Source: Micropterix aruncella
Lineage: Eukaryota > Arthropoda > Insecta > Lepidoptera > Micropterigidae
DNA length: 64,000 nt
NCBI GenBank assembly: GCA_944548615.1
Contig: OX155973.1
Location: forward strand, 4,813,155-4,877,154
Direction of reading: 5' to 3'
Under the pieces are notes generated by a model, which saw only the letters and a list, made by a program, of their open reading frames with translations, was not told where the DNA came from and searched no databases. Positions 10,263 through 21,304 of the stretch are shown piece by piece (positions within the stretch are counted from its first letter, which is position 1; the number at the start of each line of letters is the position of its first letter). The translations under genes were made by a program, and so were the position numbers.

Positions 10263-10330
10263 GATAAAACGAATTTACAGCGTGAAGTGTGTAGCATCCG
10301 ACGCTTGCAACCTTGCAGTCGCCGTTGCCC
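10263..10330. repeat. Fragment of the hairpin repeat family
   Basis: Begins aaaacgaatttacagcgtga then agtgtgtagcatccgacg. This is the reverse complement of the 3' flank and arm of the repeats at 3001-3350. It directly abuts the mariner relic. Confidence 0.7.
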
Positions 10331-10471
10331 CTTTCCCTTCTTCTACGTCATTATAATATGTTTATGGCTTGTTTTAGACTTTAACTGTGCCCTATATTCG
10401 GACACGTGATCATACTAATACTATACCCACCCATTGTGGCATTTCGCAATAAAGAGTAGAACCATGCTGCT

Positions 10472-10550
10472 TACCCTCCAAGCTTGGCCCTATCATATTG
10501 CCACTTACTTATATCGATGCATAGAAAATTTGCTGGAAAGCATTTTTTAA
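10472..10550 (+). pseudogene. Second mariner transposase relic
   Basis: Translation YPPSLALSYCHLLISMHRKF then AGKHFLN resembles the mariner YSPDLAPSDYHLFRSMQ...AGKHF stretch, with the catalytic Asp lost (SYCH). Only about 25 codons are recognisable. It is separate from the relic at 10067 and was probably inserted independently or duplicated. Confidence 0.65.
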
Positions 10551-10611
10551 ATGTAAAATAAAAAGTAAAAACAAACAAACCAACGTTTTTCCATTAGGTC
10601 AAGGTCAACTG

Positions 10612-10639
10612 TAAGATATTGCTTCGAAGCAATATCTTA
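10612..10639. repeat. 28-bp perfect palindrome
   Basis: taagatattgcttc followed directly by its exact reverse complement. No partner elsewhere was noticed. It lies between the mariner and LINE relics. Confidence 0.8.
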
Positions 10640-10692
10640 TTTGTCCAACAAACAAATTGTTGACAATCGACATTCAACAAACAAACAATTGC

Positions 10693-11017
10693 CGAGGAAC
10701 AAACCATATGAAGTACGACTTAAGGAACTTCGCCTGACAACATTAGAGGAACGTAGGCAGTGAGGAGACCTAATAGAAAGCTACAAAATGCTTCACGGTT
10801 CTTTCAGCGTGCCCAACCTCGAGAGCATGTATACCCTGAACACCAATAAGCAACTGCGTGGACACTCGTCGAAGACAATTGCAGCATCGAACCCAAGAAA
10901 TATTTTTTGACAAATCGTGCAGTGGATGCTTGGAATGCGTTGCCAGAGGAAGTGATCAGTGCTATCTCTGTAAATAGCTTTAAAAACAAACTGGACATTT
11001 TTCTTAGTGCAAAATAG
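10693..11017 (+). pseudogene. CR1/L2-like LINE, ORF2 C-terminus
   Basis: The C-terminal tail after the reverse transcriptase of a CR1/L2-type non-LTR retrotransposon. One frame has YEVRLKELRLTTLEERR, then a stop, then GDLIESYKMLHGSF. A second frame has LTNRAVDAWNALPEEVISAI and VNSFKNKLDIFL, matching the family pattern VVNLWNSLPEEVVSAPSVNSFKN. At least one stop and one frameshift make it a relic. Flanks of (taa)n lie at 11100-11120. Confidence 0.85.
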
Positions 11018-11212
11018 TCACAAGTTTAAAAACAAGATGCATGTGATATGCACGCATCAGCCTTAAGAGCGTTGTCCCAAATCTAGGCTGCTGGTGTATA
11101 ATATAATAATAATAATAATTAACGCGTATATTATTATTATATTAACCTTTCGGACGCCAGCTTTCGCGCGCAAAATGGCGCCGTATCTTTTTTGGGCGGT
11201 ATTGTATATAAA

Positions 11213-11600
11213 TACTAACAATTTCCTTTATTACACGACTGCCTAACAAAAAAAGGAGTGTAATGTGTTCAGGGTTCATGTATGTCAGTTTTCCGTTTCT
11301 TTATTCCACCATAACTTCTAAACGCTTGAACCGATGTATAAGTGTGTGGTATTGTTAGAATCATTATGTCATCCCGAGTATCATATAGTACCTTAACTGT
11401 CCGAATATCAAGTTAGTAGTTGTCTAAATGTCCAAATGTCAATAAATTAACACAAATGTATCGTGTTTAGTTTCAAATGAAAGGTCTGATTGAATACATT
11501 CCGTAAATATTTCATTAAAAAACCGTAAAAATAATAATTATAATTAGAACAGTTCTCTTTCTGTAACGGCAGTCGTGTTTTTATTCATTTTAATATATCG
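11213..11600 (+). repeat. Dispersed repeat family A, copy
   Basis: Typical order: acgactgcctaacaaaaa, tttccgtttctttattcc, accataacttctaaacgctt, ttatgtcatcccgag, caaatgaaaggtctgatt and tctttctgtaacggcag. It resumes after the nested MITE (atttacttgttt at 11853). Non-coding here; possibly an untranslated part of a retrotransposon. Confidence 0.8.
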
Positions 11601-11852
11601 TTGCGCCGATCAAACCTATGTGTACTTTTTTGAGTAAACAAGTTATGGATACAGAATGATGGGAAAAACTGCTATGCGTCGACTGGCGCATTTCTGCTAT
11701 GTTCTGATGGGCCAAAATCATGCCACAGCACAACAACTAAATATGCTATCAGCACTGGGCCAGATAAAATCTGCTATGTGTACATTTAACACCTTACAAT
11801 AACAAATTTTACATTTGACACATAGTAGGTTTGGTCGGCGCAACGACGATAT
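11601..11852. mobile_element. TIR MITE nested in a family A copy
   Basis: The left end gttgcgccgatcaaacctat and the right end (reverse complement) gttgcgccgaccaaacctac are TIRs. An uninterrupted paralogue at about 46600-46615 (taaatatattttacttg) shows the pre-insertion sequence. The superfamily is uncertain; a TA or ATAT target is possible. Confidence 0.7.
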
Positions 11853-12003
11853 TTACTTGTTTATGAATTGTCTCTTGTTATCTAATAATTAATCTCGTTA
11901 GTCAATTATAATATATATTTATATGACCAGCCGAAACGGCTACGTGCGGATCTTTCAACCACTGCAAATGGCCGAGTGGCCTTTTTGGCGTCCCAGCGGT
12001 TAA

Positions 12004-12304
12004 GCTACTTATTCCGATTTCAAGGTCAGCTGTCGTTGAACTCAATCCAGCCATAATTTGAAACCAAACATATACTGCGCCAGGTCAAATCTTTTCCTCT
12101 CAAACAGGCTCGTATCCCTCCGGCATGTACGGCTACATACAACACAAACAACACGTTCTTCTCACATTTCGCTGTATTTCTCACGTGCATCGTCCGTGCC
12201 CAGCGGCTAGTCCGCCAAGTTAGCGTGGTCCAAATCGAATATTGAAAATTCTCTAACTATGAGTAGATAGATATTTAATTTTTATAAGAGCTGATGGAGT
12301 CTGT
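12004..12304. other. No gene recognised
   Basis: Mixed-composition sequence with no ORF, TIR or family repeat that I could support. Confidence 0.5.
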
Positions 12305-13000
12305 CTTTCAGGGGAGCTAATGGGCCCTGTTGCAGTTTGACCACTAAGACCCAGTCGTATATGATCGAAACACACGGGTCAACACCCATCCGGCGACCTC
12401 CACGCAGAAGTGTGAGCCAGGGCAGGACGCTGACCTGCGGGCCAGTCTCCCCTAGGAGTCAACCTTCGGGAGCTCTGGACTGTGCGGCGTCAGCAAATCG
12501 ATCGTGCAGTCCAACTAACAGCCGGGGAAGTTTGGAAACAGTCGTGTTTCCTATAGAACGGGGGTAGTTGTTAAACTAACGGCAACTGCTCTTGAAACGA
12601 CCATTCCGCCACTCGATCCCGGGTGAATCAGCCGGGCAAAGGATGCCGTGGTGCGCGATAGATTCGATAGACACCGAATCACTGCTACGTAAGAGAGAGG
12701 ACCGCGCAAACGACCTCGTTCCTGTAACCAGTCAGGAGGCAGGTGGTATCCTGAAGTTTAATTCCAGACGGAGATTCAAACTGGTAATCAGGGGGCGAGG
12801 CTGCCCGCTGTGTACCTTTCTCGGTGCCTCGCCGCAAGGCGTTTGCCTCTTGACGGGCGAGTGGCGTAACTAGACAGTGGACTGTTTTTCGTCATAAGCC
12901 TTTTGCGCTCGCCTCACGGGAAACAAGAACGATCTAATATAGTTCAAACTTCCTGAGGTGACGGATTCGCCCGGTGTAGTTGACAGCTCTAAATGTCTGT
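12305..13000 (+). repeat. Dispersed repeat family B, near full-length copy
   Basis: Ordered words: gggagctaatgggccctgtt, acacccatccggcgacc, gtcagcaaatcgatcgtgca, ggaagtttggaaacagt, ctgctcttgaaacgacc, ggatgccgtggtgcgcgata, cctgtaaccagtcaggaggc, ggcgagtggcgtaactag and, at the end, gttgacagctctaaatg. The same order is found inverted at 27838-28400 and forward at 19735-20610 and 31980-32465. Open frames inside are not conserved between copies, so it is probably non-coding. Identity unknown. Confidence 0.8.
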
Positions 13001-13227
13001 CTTTCATGTAAAGGTAAAGGTAATACTAACAACGGCATCTAACGATTCATGTGCAGCTTGGGACATACGATTACCTTTGGTCGGCTCAACTTACGGTTCT
13101 ACCCCCGTCCGGTAGTCTCCTCGAAGAGGGTCAAACGAGGCATATGAAATGTCCATTATTTCAGAACACTTTTTAGAATTATCCCACTTGGCATGGCGAT
13201 GTACGCACACAGGTACAAGAGGCCTCA

Positions 13228-13330
13228 CCACCTAATCACCAGTTTTGGTAGGATATCTCCGCCTGGAGTTAACCTTCAGGATACCTCCGTCCTCCTGACT
13301 GGTTACAGGTCTGAAGTCGCCTACGCGGCC
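13228..13330 (-). repeat. Family B, inverted fragment
   Basis: Contains ggagttaaccttcaggatac and tgactggttacaggtc, the complement of the family B segment at 12725-12770. It sits just downstream of the full copy in opposite orientation. Confidence 0.7.
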
Positions 13331-13665
13331 TCTAACTGTTGTATTGGCTTTTGGCACACAGGTACACCCAATTTTGAATTTGAGTGGCTAACTTCACGGA
13401 CTTCAAAACTGTCGATTGGCAAGCGAGTAGGCGCTCGGGCAGCAGTGTGCGGCTCTTGCGCAACAGCAGCAATACGATATCAGCTTATGGCCGTCGATCA
13501 AAAACACAATCGTTCTCGGCGCATATTGTTTCCTTAGTCGGCGAAGGCAGAACGTGATTCTTGGACCGAAACGCGAGAAAAGTTACGTGATTATTCGCGG
13601 CTTGCATGGGTCTCTGCGTTTATCTTAACCTGCCTGTTATACCTGGACCGCGGATATTATATATA
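13331..13665. other. No gene recognised
   Basis: An open frame of 114 codons (13193-13537, plus) crosses the family B fragment and has no recognisable motif. I see no other feature. Confidence 0.4.
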
Positions 13666-13799
13666 CTGGGTGGTCCAAATAGTGACGTCAACATTTTTTT
13701 TATATTCGAAAATCGAAAATACTTTATGTATGTCCTCCGATTTTTCGAAGTTTAGAAGTTATGATTTTTTTATGTGTATGTGCGAATTTTCCACCGGAG

Positions 13800-14893
13800 C
13801 GACTAGTAGTAAACTGTAGTGAGTAGTAGTAAACGGAGTGAGGGGCTTGTTTCCAGCCCTTGCTGTCACCTGAATCTACAAGATCTTTTGTAACTACCCA
13901 CTTTGTCGGTACGTCAGTGGTCAGCTAATAGCCCAGTAGTTCTTACCAGTTCAAGTAGATCACGGCCCCTGAAAGTTGGGCAGATCGCTGGGTTCGAGAA
14001 AGGCTCGTCCCAGTAAACTGTGTCTTTTTGCGGCGAGGCCTGGGCAGCGACGTGTATACTATCTTCAGTTTCTTCGCCACATATTCGGCAGTCCTTGCTC
14101 TCGATCAAGCCAAGGTTGAATAGATGTGCTCTAAGGGTCGTGTGTCCGGTGAGGAGATCGATAGTGGTTCTAAGGTTCTTCTTGCTCATGTCAAGTAGGG
14201 CTTTGTTTCCCTTTGTAGTGATTGCTCCATCATGGCTTTTGTCTGGCGACATCCCTGGATGTTTCCAGAATGCCCGATGTCCCTGTTCCAAGCAGTCCCT
14301 GATAATTTTCTTACCTGTAGCAAAGGAGACCCCAACAACTGGCTCCACCGGGCATTTCAGTGTGCCCAGTTTTGCCAGTCTGTCGGCCTCTTCGTTGCCG
14401 GGTATGCCTTCATGACCCGGTATCCATATTAGGGTGATTTTGTTGGCTTTTCCCAATTTGTTGAGCTCTTGCATGCAGTCCCAGACCACAGTAGATTCTG
14501 TAGTGGATTTAGCCCGAGCGTCCAGTGCTGCTCTGCTGTCAGAGCAGATGGGGATTTTTCTATTTTTAGCTCAAGTCGACTTTGGAGTTTTATGCATTCC
14601 AATATGGCATATGCCTCGGTTTGGAAAACCGTCGCATATTGTCCAAGGGGGATGCTGATTCTGTGGTTGGTTTTGGGTCCGTACACGCCTGCCACAAAAC
14701 GTCCATTTGTTCCTGATCCGTCGGTGAACCAGGCGTACGCGTTGAGGTTTTGGAGCCACTGCGGATTCTTCCATTCTTCTCTGGTGGGGATTAGGATTTT
14801 ATAGGACTTCTCTAGCGAATTTTTTTTAAGTAGTCGATCCTGGGTCAGAGTGAATGGGCTTTTGTGGAGGAGGTTTAGCTCGTGCAAGATTTT
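13800..14893 (-). pseudogene. I-clade-like LINE fragment with RNase H and zinc knuckle
   Basis: The minus strand encodes an RNase H domain followed by a C-terminal CCHC-like finger, typical of I/R1-group non-LTR retrotransposons. The catalytic set is visible: FTDGSGTNGR (Asp), VFQTEAYAILECI (Glu), CSDSRAAL (Asp, in a shifted frame near 14545) and IPGNEEADRLAKLG (Asp). Then come LTGHTTLRAHLFNLGLI and CRICGEETEDSIHVAA. A frameshift near 14555 breaks it. The 3' tail is a (tac)n-type run (13805-13845). It is 5'-truncated and inserted into the left TIR of the 13666 element. Confidence 0.85.
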
Positions 14894-15172
14894 TGTAGTA
14901 AGATTTTTTTTCATTTCTTTTCTTGCAACATGATCGTATTGAGTTACTCTTCCATGCTTAAAATAATCAACTACACAACATCCATACAAGTTAATGAGAA
15001 TAGGGTCGAAATTGAAAAAAATAGGTTGTGTTCGACGGAGGTAAATTTTCAAAATTCTTTTAACGATACAAAATTGATGTTTCATAGTTCAAACAACTTT
15101 TAAAAACTTCAGTAATTTATCAGCTTATCAAACAATATGAAAAATGATATTTTTAATAAAAATACTTGTGGC

Positions 15173-15863
15173 ACTCGGGGACTGCCGCAGTAAAGCTATT
15201 GCATAGCATTTTTAACAACTTATGCAATTATAATTATTTATTTATTTTATTTTTTCTGATATCAGATAACTGCCCTCTATCGGAAAACTTTGAAATTATT
15301 CCGAATCATTTGCGGCTGCGGTAGCAAATGATTCGAAATAATTTAAACGTCTTCCGATAGAGCGCCGCGCACGAATTTTTTATTCGATAAAGCAAAAAAA
15401 ACGGATTATTCGAAAAAAATCGTAGATAAAAAGATAGATAATTAAATTATCTTTAAAATGGTGCAGGTTTCATAATAATACGCCAGATAGTATTTGCGTA
15501 GTAGTCGTTTTTGTGTTCGGTTAGACGTAATTTCACAAATTAATTACACTATGTAATATAAACAAAATCTAAAATATTCAAAGCTAAGAATATTAGGAAA
15601 ATGTTCTTGTTTAACATATATTTTTTTCGAATCGTAAGCAGTACTCGTTTAGACGTAATTATCAGTTTAAAATCATTAATTTTCGTTAAAAAATTTCTTC
15701 ATTCGGTCGCCGCGCTGGCCTAGGCCCGCGATAAAAGCTATGCAATAGCTTAATAAGTGATTTCACGCTGAAATCGGCTTCCATAGTGGTGAAAATTGCG
15801 CTTTATTAAGTTCTTTAAAATGCTATGCAATAGCTTTACCGCGGCAGTCCCCGAGTGCCACAC
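15173..15863. mobile_element. Nested TIR element, ~45-bp TIRs
   Basis: The left end tgtggcactcggggactgcc and the right end cggcagtccccgagtgccaca are near-perfect inverted repeats that continue through aagctattgcatagcattt. There is no ORF. Inside (15273-15362) is a further hairpin with arms ctctatcggaaaactttgaa / gtcttccgatagag and a short loop near ggctgcggta. The superfamily is undetermined. Confidence 0.8.
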
Positions 15864-16039
15864 GTATTTTATTTTTTATTCTTTTGATCAACATCAGTAA
15901 GAGATTATCAAAAGCATTCAAATAATCTCTAATTGAACGATCAGTGACACATTTAAAAAACATTTTGTAAAACATGAAATTTACAAAGCTAGAGTCAACC
16001 CGAAATGTACTTCAACACCAGTCACACACAAAGCAATGA

Positions 16040-16880
16040 ATCATTCGTTTAAAAAGAGGCCAAGCACCGGTAACAAAGGCAGGGTTGGCTTGATTTTCCC
16101 CAACCCGAAAAAACGCACTGGGTTAAATTGGGTAAAACCCACCTGAAAAAATCCGAGGATTTTTGACGAATGTGGGTTTTTGAAAAAATACTTGTTTATA
16201 ATAATTAAATCAATGAACGGATATAGCATTTATATTATATTTTATCAAAAAGAAAAAAAAGGATGTATTTGTGACACACCCAGTCCGTTCCGTAATTTAC
16301 TCCAGACCATTCCAAATGTTGAGAAGTCTTTAATCCAGAACTGGCCGGACAAGTGTAATGCCGACTACTTTTGGCATGATTTATAAGATAACTTATGGTT
16401 AGGCAGCAGAAGATGCAAAAACACGGTAGAACACTCAACTTGATTTATTACAAAACTATTACAATACTCTTCAAGATACACACATAAATATACTCTATTT
16501 AGTTCTAAAATCGTTTGCACTACTACTCAATACTTTCGCGCGAAACAGCGCCAATAGCGGTTGTTAGTGTTAACTCTTATCCTGTTGTGAAAATAAAGGG
16601 GATCTCCCCGACAACTGACAATAACGATTTTCGGGCGAATTCCCTTCATGGTAGTGTTACAACTTTATTCAGTAGTAAACAAATTTGGATTGGGAGAAAA
16701 AATTCAGTAAAATGTAAAATTAAAATATATTCATTTAAAATTCTCATTAACTCCGAAAAAACCCAAAATTTCCCAAAAAAGCCCAAAAATCCACGAAAAA
16801 AAACCGAAATAACCCAGTGGGCAGATATTTTTTGATAAAACCCGGGTTTTTGCCCAACCTGAAGGGTTCGTTTTTTACCT
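16040..16880. repeat. Imperfect inverted arms rich in GGGTTTTT / AACCCAAA
   Basis: The left side has cccaacccgaaaaaacgcac, tgggttaaattgggtaaaac and atgtgggttttttg-like runs. The right side has aaaacccaaaatttcccaaa, aataacccagtggg and aaaacccgggtttttgccc. They look like the two ends of an inverted element, but alignment by eye is loose. Confidence 0.4.
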
Positions 16881-17394
16881 GCTACTTAACCCTCTCCCCA
16901 GTAAAGTTGTATGAATGTTGTGTAGTTGATTATTTTACGTATGGAAGAGTAATTCAATACGATCGTGTTGCGAGAAAAGAAATAAAAGAAATCTTACTAT
17001 GAAAATAGTTTTGATTTTTCAAGTCGCTCCTGTAGGAAATTCGCAAATACACATTTAAAAAATCATAACTTCGAAAAATCGCGGAACATACATGGGGTAT
17101 TTTCGGATACACCCAGGTGTGAGAAATGTAAAAAAATGACGTCACTATTTGGACCATCCAGTATATGCTCAAACGCAAGTGCAGCTACATTCCGTAACTA
17201 ATCTGCATGGTGTACGTTAGATGACAATAGATAGATAAATAGACAACTCTTTACTGCACACAACACCGGACAACAATGATCTTGTTATATGGTTAATATT
17301 TTCTGAATCGTATGTATTGTTGAGCGCTGATTCCGAATGTGAAGCCAGAAATTCCCTATCGATCTTAGTTTTACTTTCCTGTCAAGGAAAGTAT

Positions 17395-17705
17395 TGTGGA
17401 CGCACTAATGTGTCTATTTTCCGATCATCGGATTGAGCTGAAATTTGGCATGCAGCTATCATTTGGTCATGGCATGAGTGGTTGATATCCGTCCCCCAAT
17501 GCACCCGACGAGGGAACTCCTCAACTGTTAACAGCAGAGACCCAAAATTTTGTATACACATTCATTTATGATAGCAACTTCCAAGTTCCACCATGACATG
17601 GCTGTCGTATCCTGGGTTGGCTTCTGAAGAGAGAACTCCTCAACGGTCAACAGCAGAGACCCAAAATTTTGTGTAAGCATCCAATTATGATAGCAGCTTG
17701 GGTGG
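17395..17705. repeat. ~120-bp direct tandem repeat, two diverged units
   Basis: Both units contain actcctcaac-gt-aacagcag followed by agacccaaaattttgt, about 120-130 bp apart (17518 and 17636). The complementary form gttgaccgttaaggagt appears in the tandem array at 53916-54270, so both arrays are the same family. Confidence 0.7.
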
Positions 17706-17729
17706 CGCTAGGTTTGAGGGTGAGGAGGT

Positions 17730-17816
17730 TGTGGCAGGATGTATGATATTAATATTCAGATTAATTAAGTTCCTGGCTACTTGACAGGAAAGTTTTGGGG
17801 TGACAAAGCCGATTTT
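17730..17816 (-). repeat. Dispersed repeat family C, fragment
   Basis: The reverse complement reads ggctttgtcaccccaaaact, then caagtagccaggaac and aatctgaatattaatatc. It matches family C at 26265, 28455 and 44905. Confidence 0.7.
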
Positions 17817-18435
17817 TTTTTTGGAATTGCCCTTCTTACTTCTCCAGAAAGTACATGGGCAGGAATTATTCTGAATTATTCTTTTTAGAAACAGTGGCCA
17901 AAAAGCATCGCTCTGAAACAGCGACGCGGTCTTGCTTTTGATCCGGTGTGAGCAAATACGGCACCCAACTTTGAAAATTGAAAACACACTACCTTCTGAT
18001 AACTTTAAGGCGTCAGCATCGAACGGAACTTGACTTTACGATCTTACAAAACAATTTTGTGGACTTTTTTTACGTTTTATGAAACCACTCCCGATTTTGA
18101 GCGACCAGAGCATTCGGAATCACGAGTTTGTACAACCGCGTTTATGTTCAGCATAACAGTCAATAATAGGTAGTTGATTCCCTAAAGTAGAGTCTCCATA
18201 ACGCTTACCAAGCCACTGTTTGGATTCAACAGTAGTTTTCCCCATCAAAAAACAATGTTTATTCAACACACGAAATTATTTTTTATTCAATGTTTTGAAA
18301 ATTACAAAACTGGGCTCACTAAAACCACTAGAACCCGTAAATTGTCAGAATGTCGTGAAATTTTAACACGTTCGCTTGAAGGTTGGTACTATCCATAAAT
18401 CATATGGGTTGCCATATATGTGTCAGACCGGAAAC
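17817..18435. other. No gene recognised
   Basis: AT-rich sequence with no repeat partner or coding pattern that I could support. Confidence 0.5.
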
Positions 18436-19130
18436 TTATTTTTTTATTTTTATTTTATTTATTTAGGTAAGTAACAGCATGAACTTATAATTAGGTACAT
18501 AATTCTTAAAAAACATGTTCTTATGCCGATTATAGCTTACGCCGTTCGAAATTATTTGAAAAATATTTTACAAACTAAATTATGAAACAAAAAATACGAT
18601 ACATCCGTAAATATTTATTAGTTGACAGGAAACGGATCTATACCGCGCGGAAATAAACGACAGTCCTCCCGATGCATTTGTAGATGGCCAATGTAACTTT
18701 GCCAAAAATGTAACTTTGCCGGGAGAACTCATCGTCCAAGTCTACGCGGCAAGGACTCATCCCCACCAACCAAAAATGTCAAATGACCGCAAAAGTTGTA
18801 GAGTTAACCGCAAACATATAAATCATACTTATACAAAATAAATTCAAAATAAGTAAATGGGAATACATATATAAGTTATATTATATTTATACATACATAT
18901 TGCAAATCAATAATTACTGGCAGTTGTCGCTGCAGCTTCAAGGGCGGTTCGTACTGCCGATTTGAAGCTAATTTTGTTTCTACTATAAATGTCAAGCCCT
19001 GTGAATTGATGATTATACGTACGTGGCAATCGGTTAAGAATTGAATTGCGCGTGTAATTAGAATGTCGTCTCGGGGGCTCTAATAACTGTGTAGATCGGG
19101 TTTTACGTTGCGGCACCTTCAGAGCGATGC
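18436..19130 (-). pseudogene. LINE 3' end: ORF2 C-terminus plus 3' UTR
   Basis: The minus strand at 18907-19130 reads QRKTRSTQLLEPPRRHSNYT, NSILNRLPRTYN and SFKSAVRTAL. This fits the post-RT tail of CR1/Jockey-like elements (a conserved basic stretch, then xxNxLP, then FKxxxxxxL). An AT-rich 3' UTR follows and ends in a (ttta)n run at 18436-18466, the usual LINE tail. 5'-truncated. Confidence 0.65.
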
Positions 19131-19655
19131 TCGAAACTATGTATGGGCTATACAGCGTCCCATTGACGATGTTGAGTGATGTTGAGTGATGTGTTAATTT
19201 GAAGATGAAGAAATAGATACATGGAGATGCGATCCATGTAGACTAGTCGAGTCAATGCGGGTTTCTTGCGGAGCCAAGCTCCTGGACGATGCTGATTTTC
19301 TGTGTACATTCATTTAACCATGTGGCCATACACTGTTTTACTGAGAATTGCTCTTTCAAAAGCCGTTCGCCGGAATTCGTTCCGATATTAGAACATTATA
19401 ATGGCGCCTGGAATGCAATGTGTAGATTCGTTCGGATCGGAGTATCTATTTTTAAGGATGATGCCGGCGGCTTCGGAGAAAACGACCAGGTATACCACAT
19501 TAAAAACACTAAAACAACGCCCACCAGACGCTCCGATCACGAATGACGTCAGAATAAGAACAAGGGCCCCCGTTTTTGAAAAAAAAGTGATTTATTATAC
19601 GGTTTTGTAAAGGAGAAGTCGGACAAGTCATAATTTTGATATGGTGATATAAGTA
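19131..19655. other. No gene confidently recognised
   Basis: A duplicated word gatgttgagt occurs at 19167-19190. An 85-codon plus-strand frame at 19289-19546 has no recognisable motif. Confidence 0.4.
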
Positions 19656-19700
19656 CGAGGTCTGTTCAGGAAATAACCAAACAATTTGAATTACGTGTCA
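19652..19700 (+). mobile_element. mariner-type TIR, single end
   Basis: A TA followed by cgaggtctgttcaggaaata then accaaac resembles mariner terminal repeats of the ACGAGGTGTGTTCAAAAA type. No right end or transposase is attached; family B follows at 19735. Likely a solo end. Confidence 0.5.
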
Positions 19701-19734
19701 ACGGAGGTATTTAGTGATACGCAGATAACAGCAG

Positions 19735-20610
19735 GTCTCTGGCCTTAGGGCTAGTTTCCCCTAGGAATTAACCTTCTGGCACTCCTGGACGGTCTGCGCA
19801 CCGTGCGGCGTAAGTCAATCGACTGTGCACTCTGACTAACAGTTAAGAGTTTCAAGGCGATAGGTGAGGGCAGCAAACCCCGCCCACCGCCCGGGCAGTT
19901 ATAACGACGAGGGTCGTCTTGTCTGCCCGGGATGTCGTGCTACGACAACCCTGCCGTACCAGAAGGGTAAAACGCGCAGGGGGTGAAATAGGGTAAACCA
20001 CCCCCCCCCCCGTACCGCCCCGAGAACCCATTTATTCGAAAAATAAAAGGTATTTACAAGAAAAAAAAATTTACAAAATATTACAAAATTTACCGAAAAA
20101 AAAAGAACAACAACAATAGCGTAAATCTAAGAGCCGGTAAGCGGGGTAGAGGACGCTCTAGAACAATAAAGGTGAAGGCGCACTGTCCGTGGGCAGGTCT
20201 CGGAGCAGCCACGGGGGGAGGAATCCCTGGATCCTGCAAAGAACGAAACGCCCCTCGGGGGAAACGCCCCTCTGACTAACAGTCGGGGGAGTCTGAAAGC
20301 AGTACTGTTTCCTATAGAGCGGGGGTGTTGCGGACCTTATGGCGACTGCTCTTGAAACGACTATCGGCTACTCGATCCTGCGTTTCACCGCTTCGTAAGG
20401 GAGAGGACCGCGCAAGCGACCTCGAACTCGTAACGAATCGAGAGACTGGAGTAATCTGGTCGCAATTGGAAGTAAGGGCGTGAGTGTAAGCCCGCTGGGT
20501 AACACACCTAGTTATCTCGCGGTTAAGGCGTTGGCCTCTTACGGGCATGTGGCACGGGAGATAGAACGACTAATCGTTAAAACTTCCTGAGGTAACGGGT
20601 TCGCTCGTTG
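19735..20610 (+). repeat. Dispersed repeat family B, copy with internal insertion
   Basis: Starts ctggccttagggctagtttc and ends gttgtagttgacaactc. Between about 19860 and 20260 there is extra sequence (a C run at 19999-20011 and A-rich DNA), after which family B resumes at cctctgactaacagtcgggg. The order of blocks is otherwise as at 12305. Confidence 0.75.
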
Positions 20611-20644
20611 TAGTTGACAACTCTATTTAGATGCAGATATACTG

Positions 20645-20860
20645 TTGAGCTCAATCATAACAGTTTCTCTCACAGATCCACAAAAATCGCGTGGTATGTT
20701 ATCACGCTCGAAGAGATCTCGTCAACGACAACACCGCGACGTAAATATGGACCAATTAAAATCCCGTTTTCTGTCTACATTCGAAAGTTTCCACACATTC
20801 CCGAGAAAAACGATCAGATTAACCCCAGACAGAAAGAGAGGCGGGCGTGTATGCTATTGA
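20645..20860 (+). CDS. Unidentified basic ORF, possible exon
   Basis: A short open frame follows a plausible 3' splice site (tttctctcacag at 20663-20674). The peptide is basic: SRGMLSRSKRSRQRQHRD, then STFESFHTFPRKTIRLTPDR and KRGGRVC. A second overlapping frame is also open. There is no recognisable domain or downstream partner exon. It could be part of an element's ORF1 or a host exon; the evidence is weak. Confidence 0.2.
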   Translation: MSSIITVSLTDPQKSRGMLSRSKRSRQRQHRDVNMDQLKSRFLSTFESFHTFPRKTIRLTPDRKRGGRVCY

Positions 20861-20939
20861 GGAATAAAACTAAATATATATCAAGATACCGAAAAGTAAT
20901 AAGGAAAATAATTATAACTATTTTCATTTCGGAGTAGAA

Positions 20940-21247
20940 AAACTTTATTGTACTACAAATAAGATTACACTGTAATATTACACTGGTCTAAAATAAAACA
21001 ATTTATGCAAAAATGGCGGACCTATCACTATAGCCATATCTTACAGTCAACCATTTTATAAACTAATTTATAATTGTCATAGAAGCAATAAAGTTAAATT
21101 TTAAAGAAATACAAATATGTGCCAATAAGCTATGCGAGGGTTACAACATACTATTTTTTACTATTTTTGCACAGAGAAGGATAAGGTGGGGTTCGCTTTC
21201 TATAAGGTTAGTCGTGTTTTTTATTATTTTTAATATTTTTACTTGAG
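20940..21247. other. No gene recognised
   Basis: AT-rich, no supported feature. Confidence 0.5.
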
Positions 21248-21249
21248 GG

Positions 21250-21298
21250 ATGTTTGATAACCATGAAACAGTTAATTCTACAATAAGGGCCATCTACC
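21250..21298 (-). pseudogene. RLE retrotransposon, tiny fragment
   Basis: gtttgataaccatgaaacag followed by ttaattctacaataagggcc matches 29962-30005 of the RLE element (tttgattcccatggaacag), which encodes the ALIVELTVPWESN endonuclease segment on the minus strand. Confidence 0.7.
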
Positions 21299-21304
21299 GG
21301 GACA

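Larger units (their letters stand above)
11146..11999. mobile_element. TTAA-flanked (piggyBac-like) non-autonomous element
   Basis: TTAA at 11142-11145 and at 12000-12003 bound it. The left end reads cctttcggacgccagc and the right end, reverse complemented, ccgctgggacgccaaaa, sharing ggacgcca. It contains a copy of family A, which itself holds a small TIR element (11601-11852). TTAA specificity points to piggyBac, but no transposase is present, so this is inference. Confidence 0.6.
13666..17161. mobile_element. Long-TIR mariner/Tc1-type element with nested insertions
   Basis: TA at 13664-13665 and 17162-17163. The left end ctgggtggtccaaatagtga and the right end (reverse complement) ctggatggtccaaatagtga start inverted repeats of ~270 bp that share tgtgcgaattttcca/tgcgaatttcctac and atcaactacacaacat words. 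The left repeat is split by a LINE fragment (13807-14890); the right one (16905-17161) is intact and shows the empty site. The interior holds another TIR element and GGGTTTTT-rich arms. No transposase was recognised, so it is a non-autonomous relic. Confidence 0.75.
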
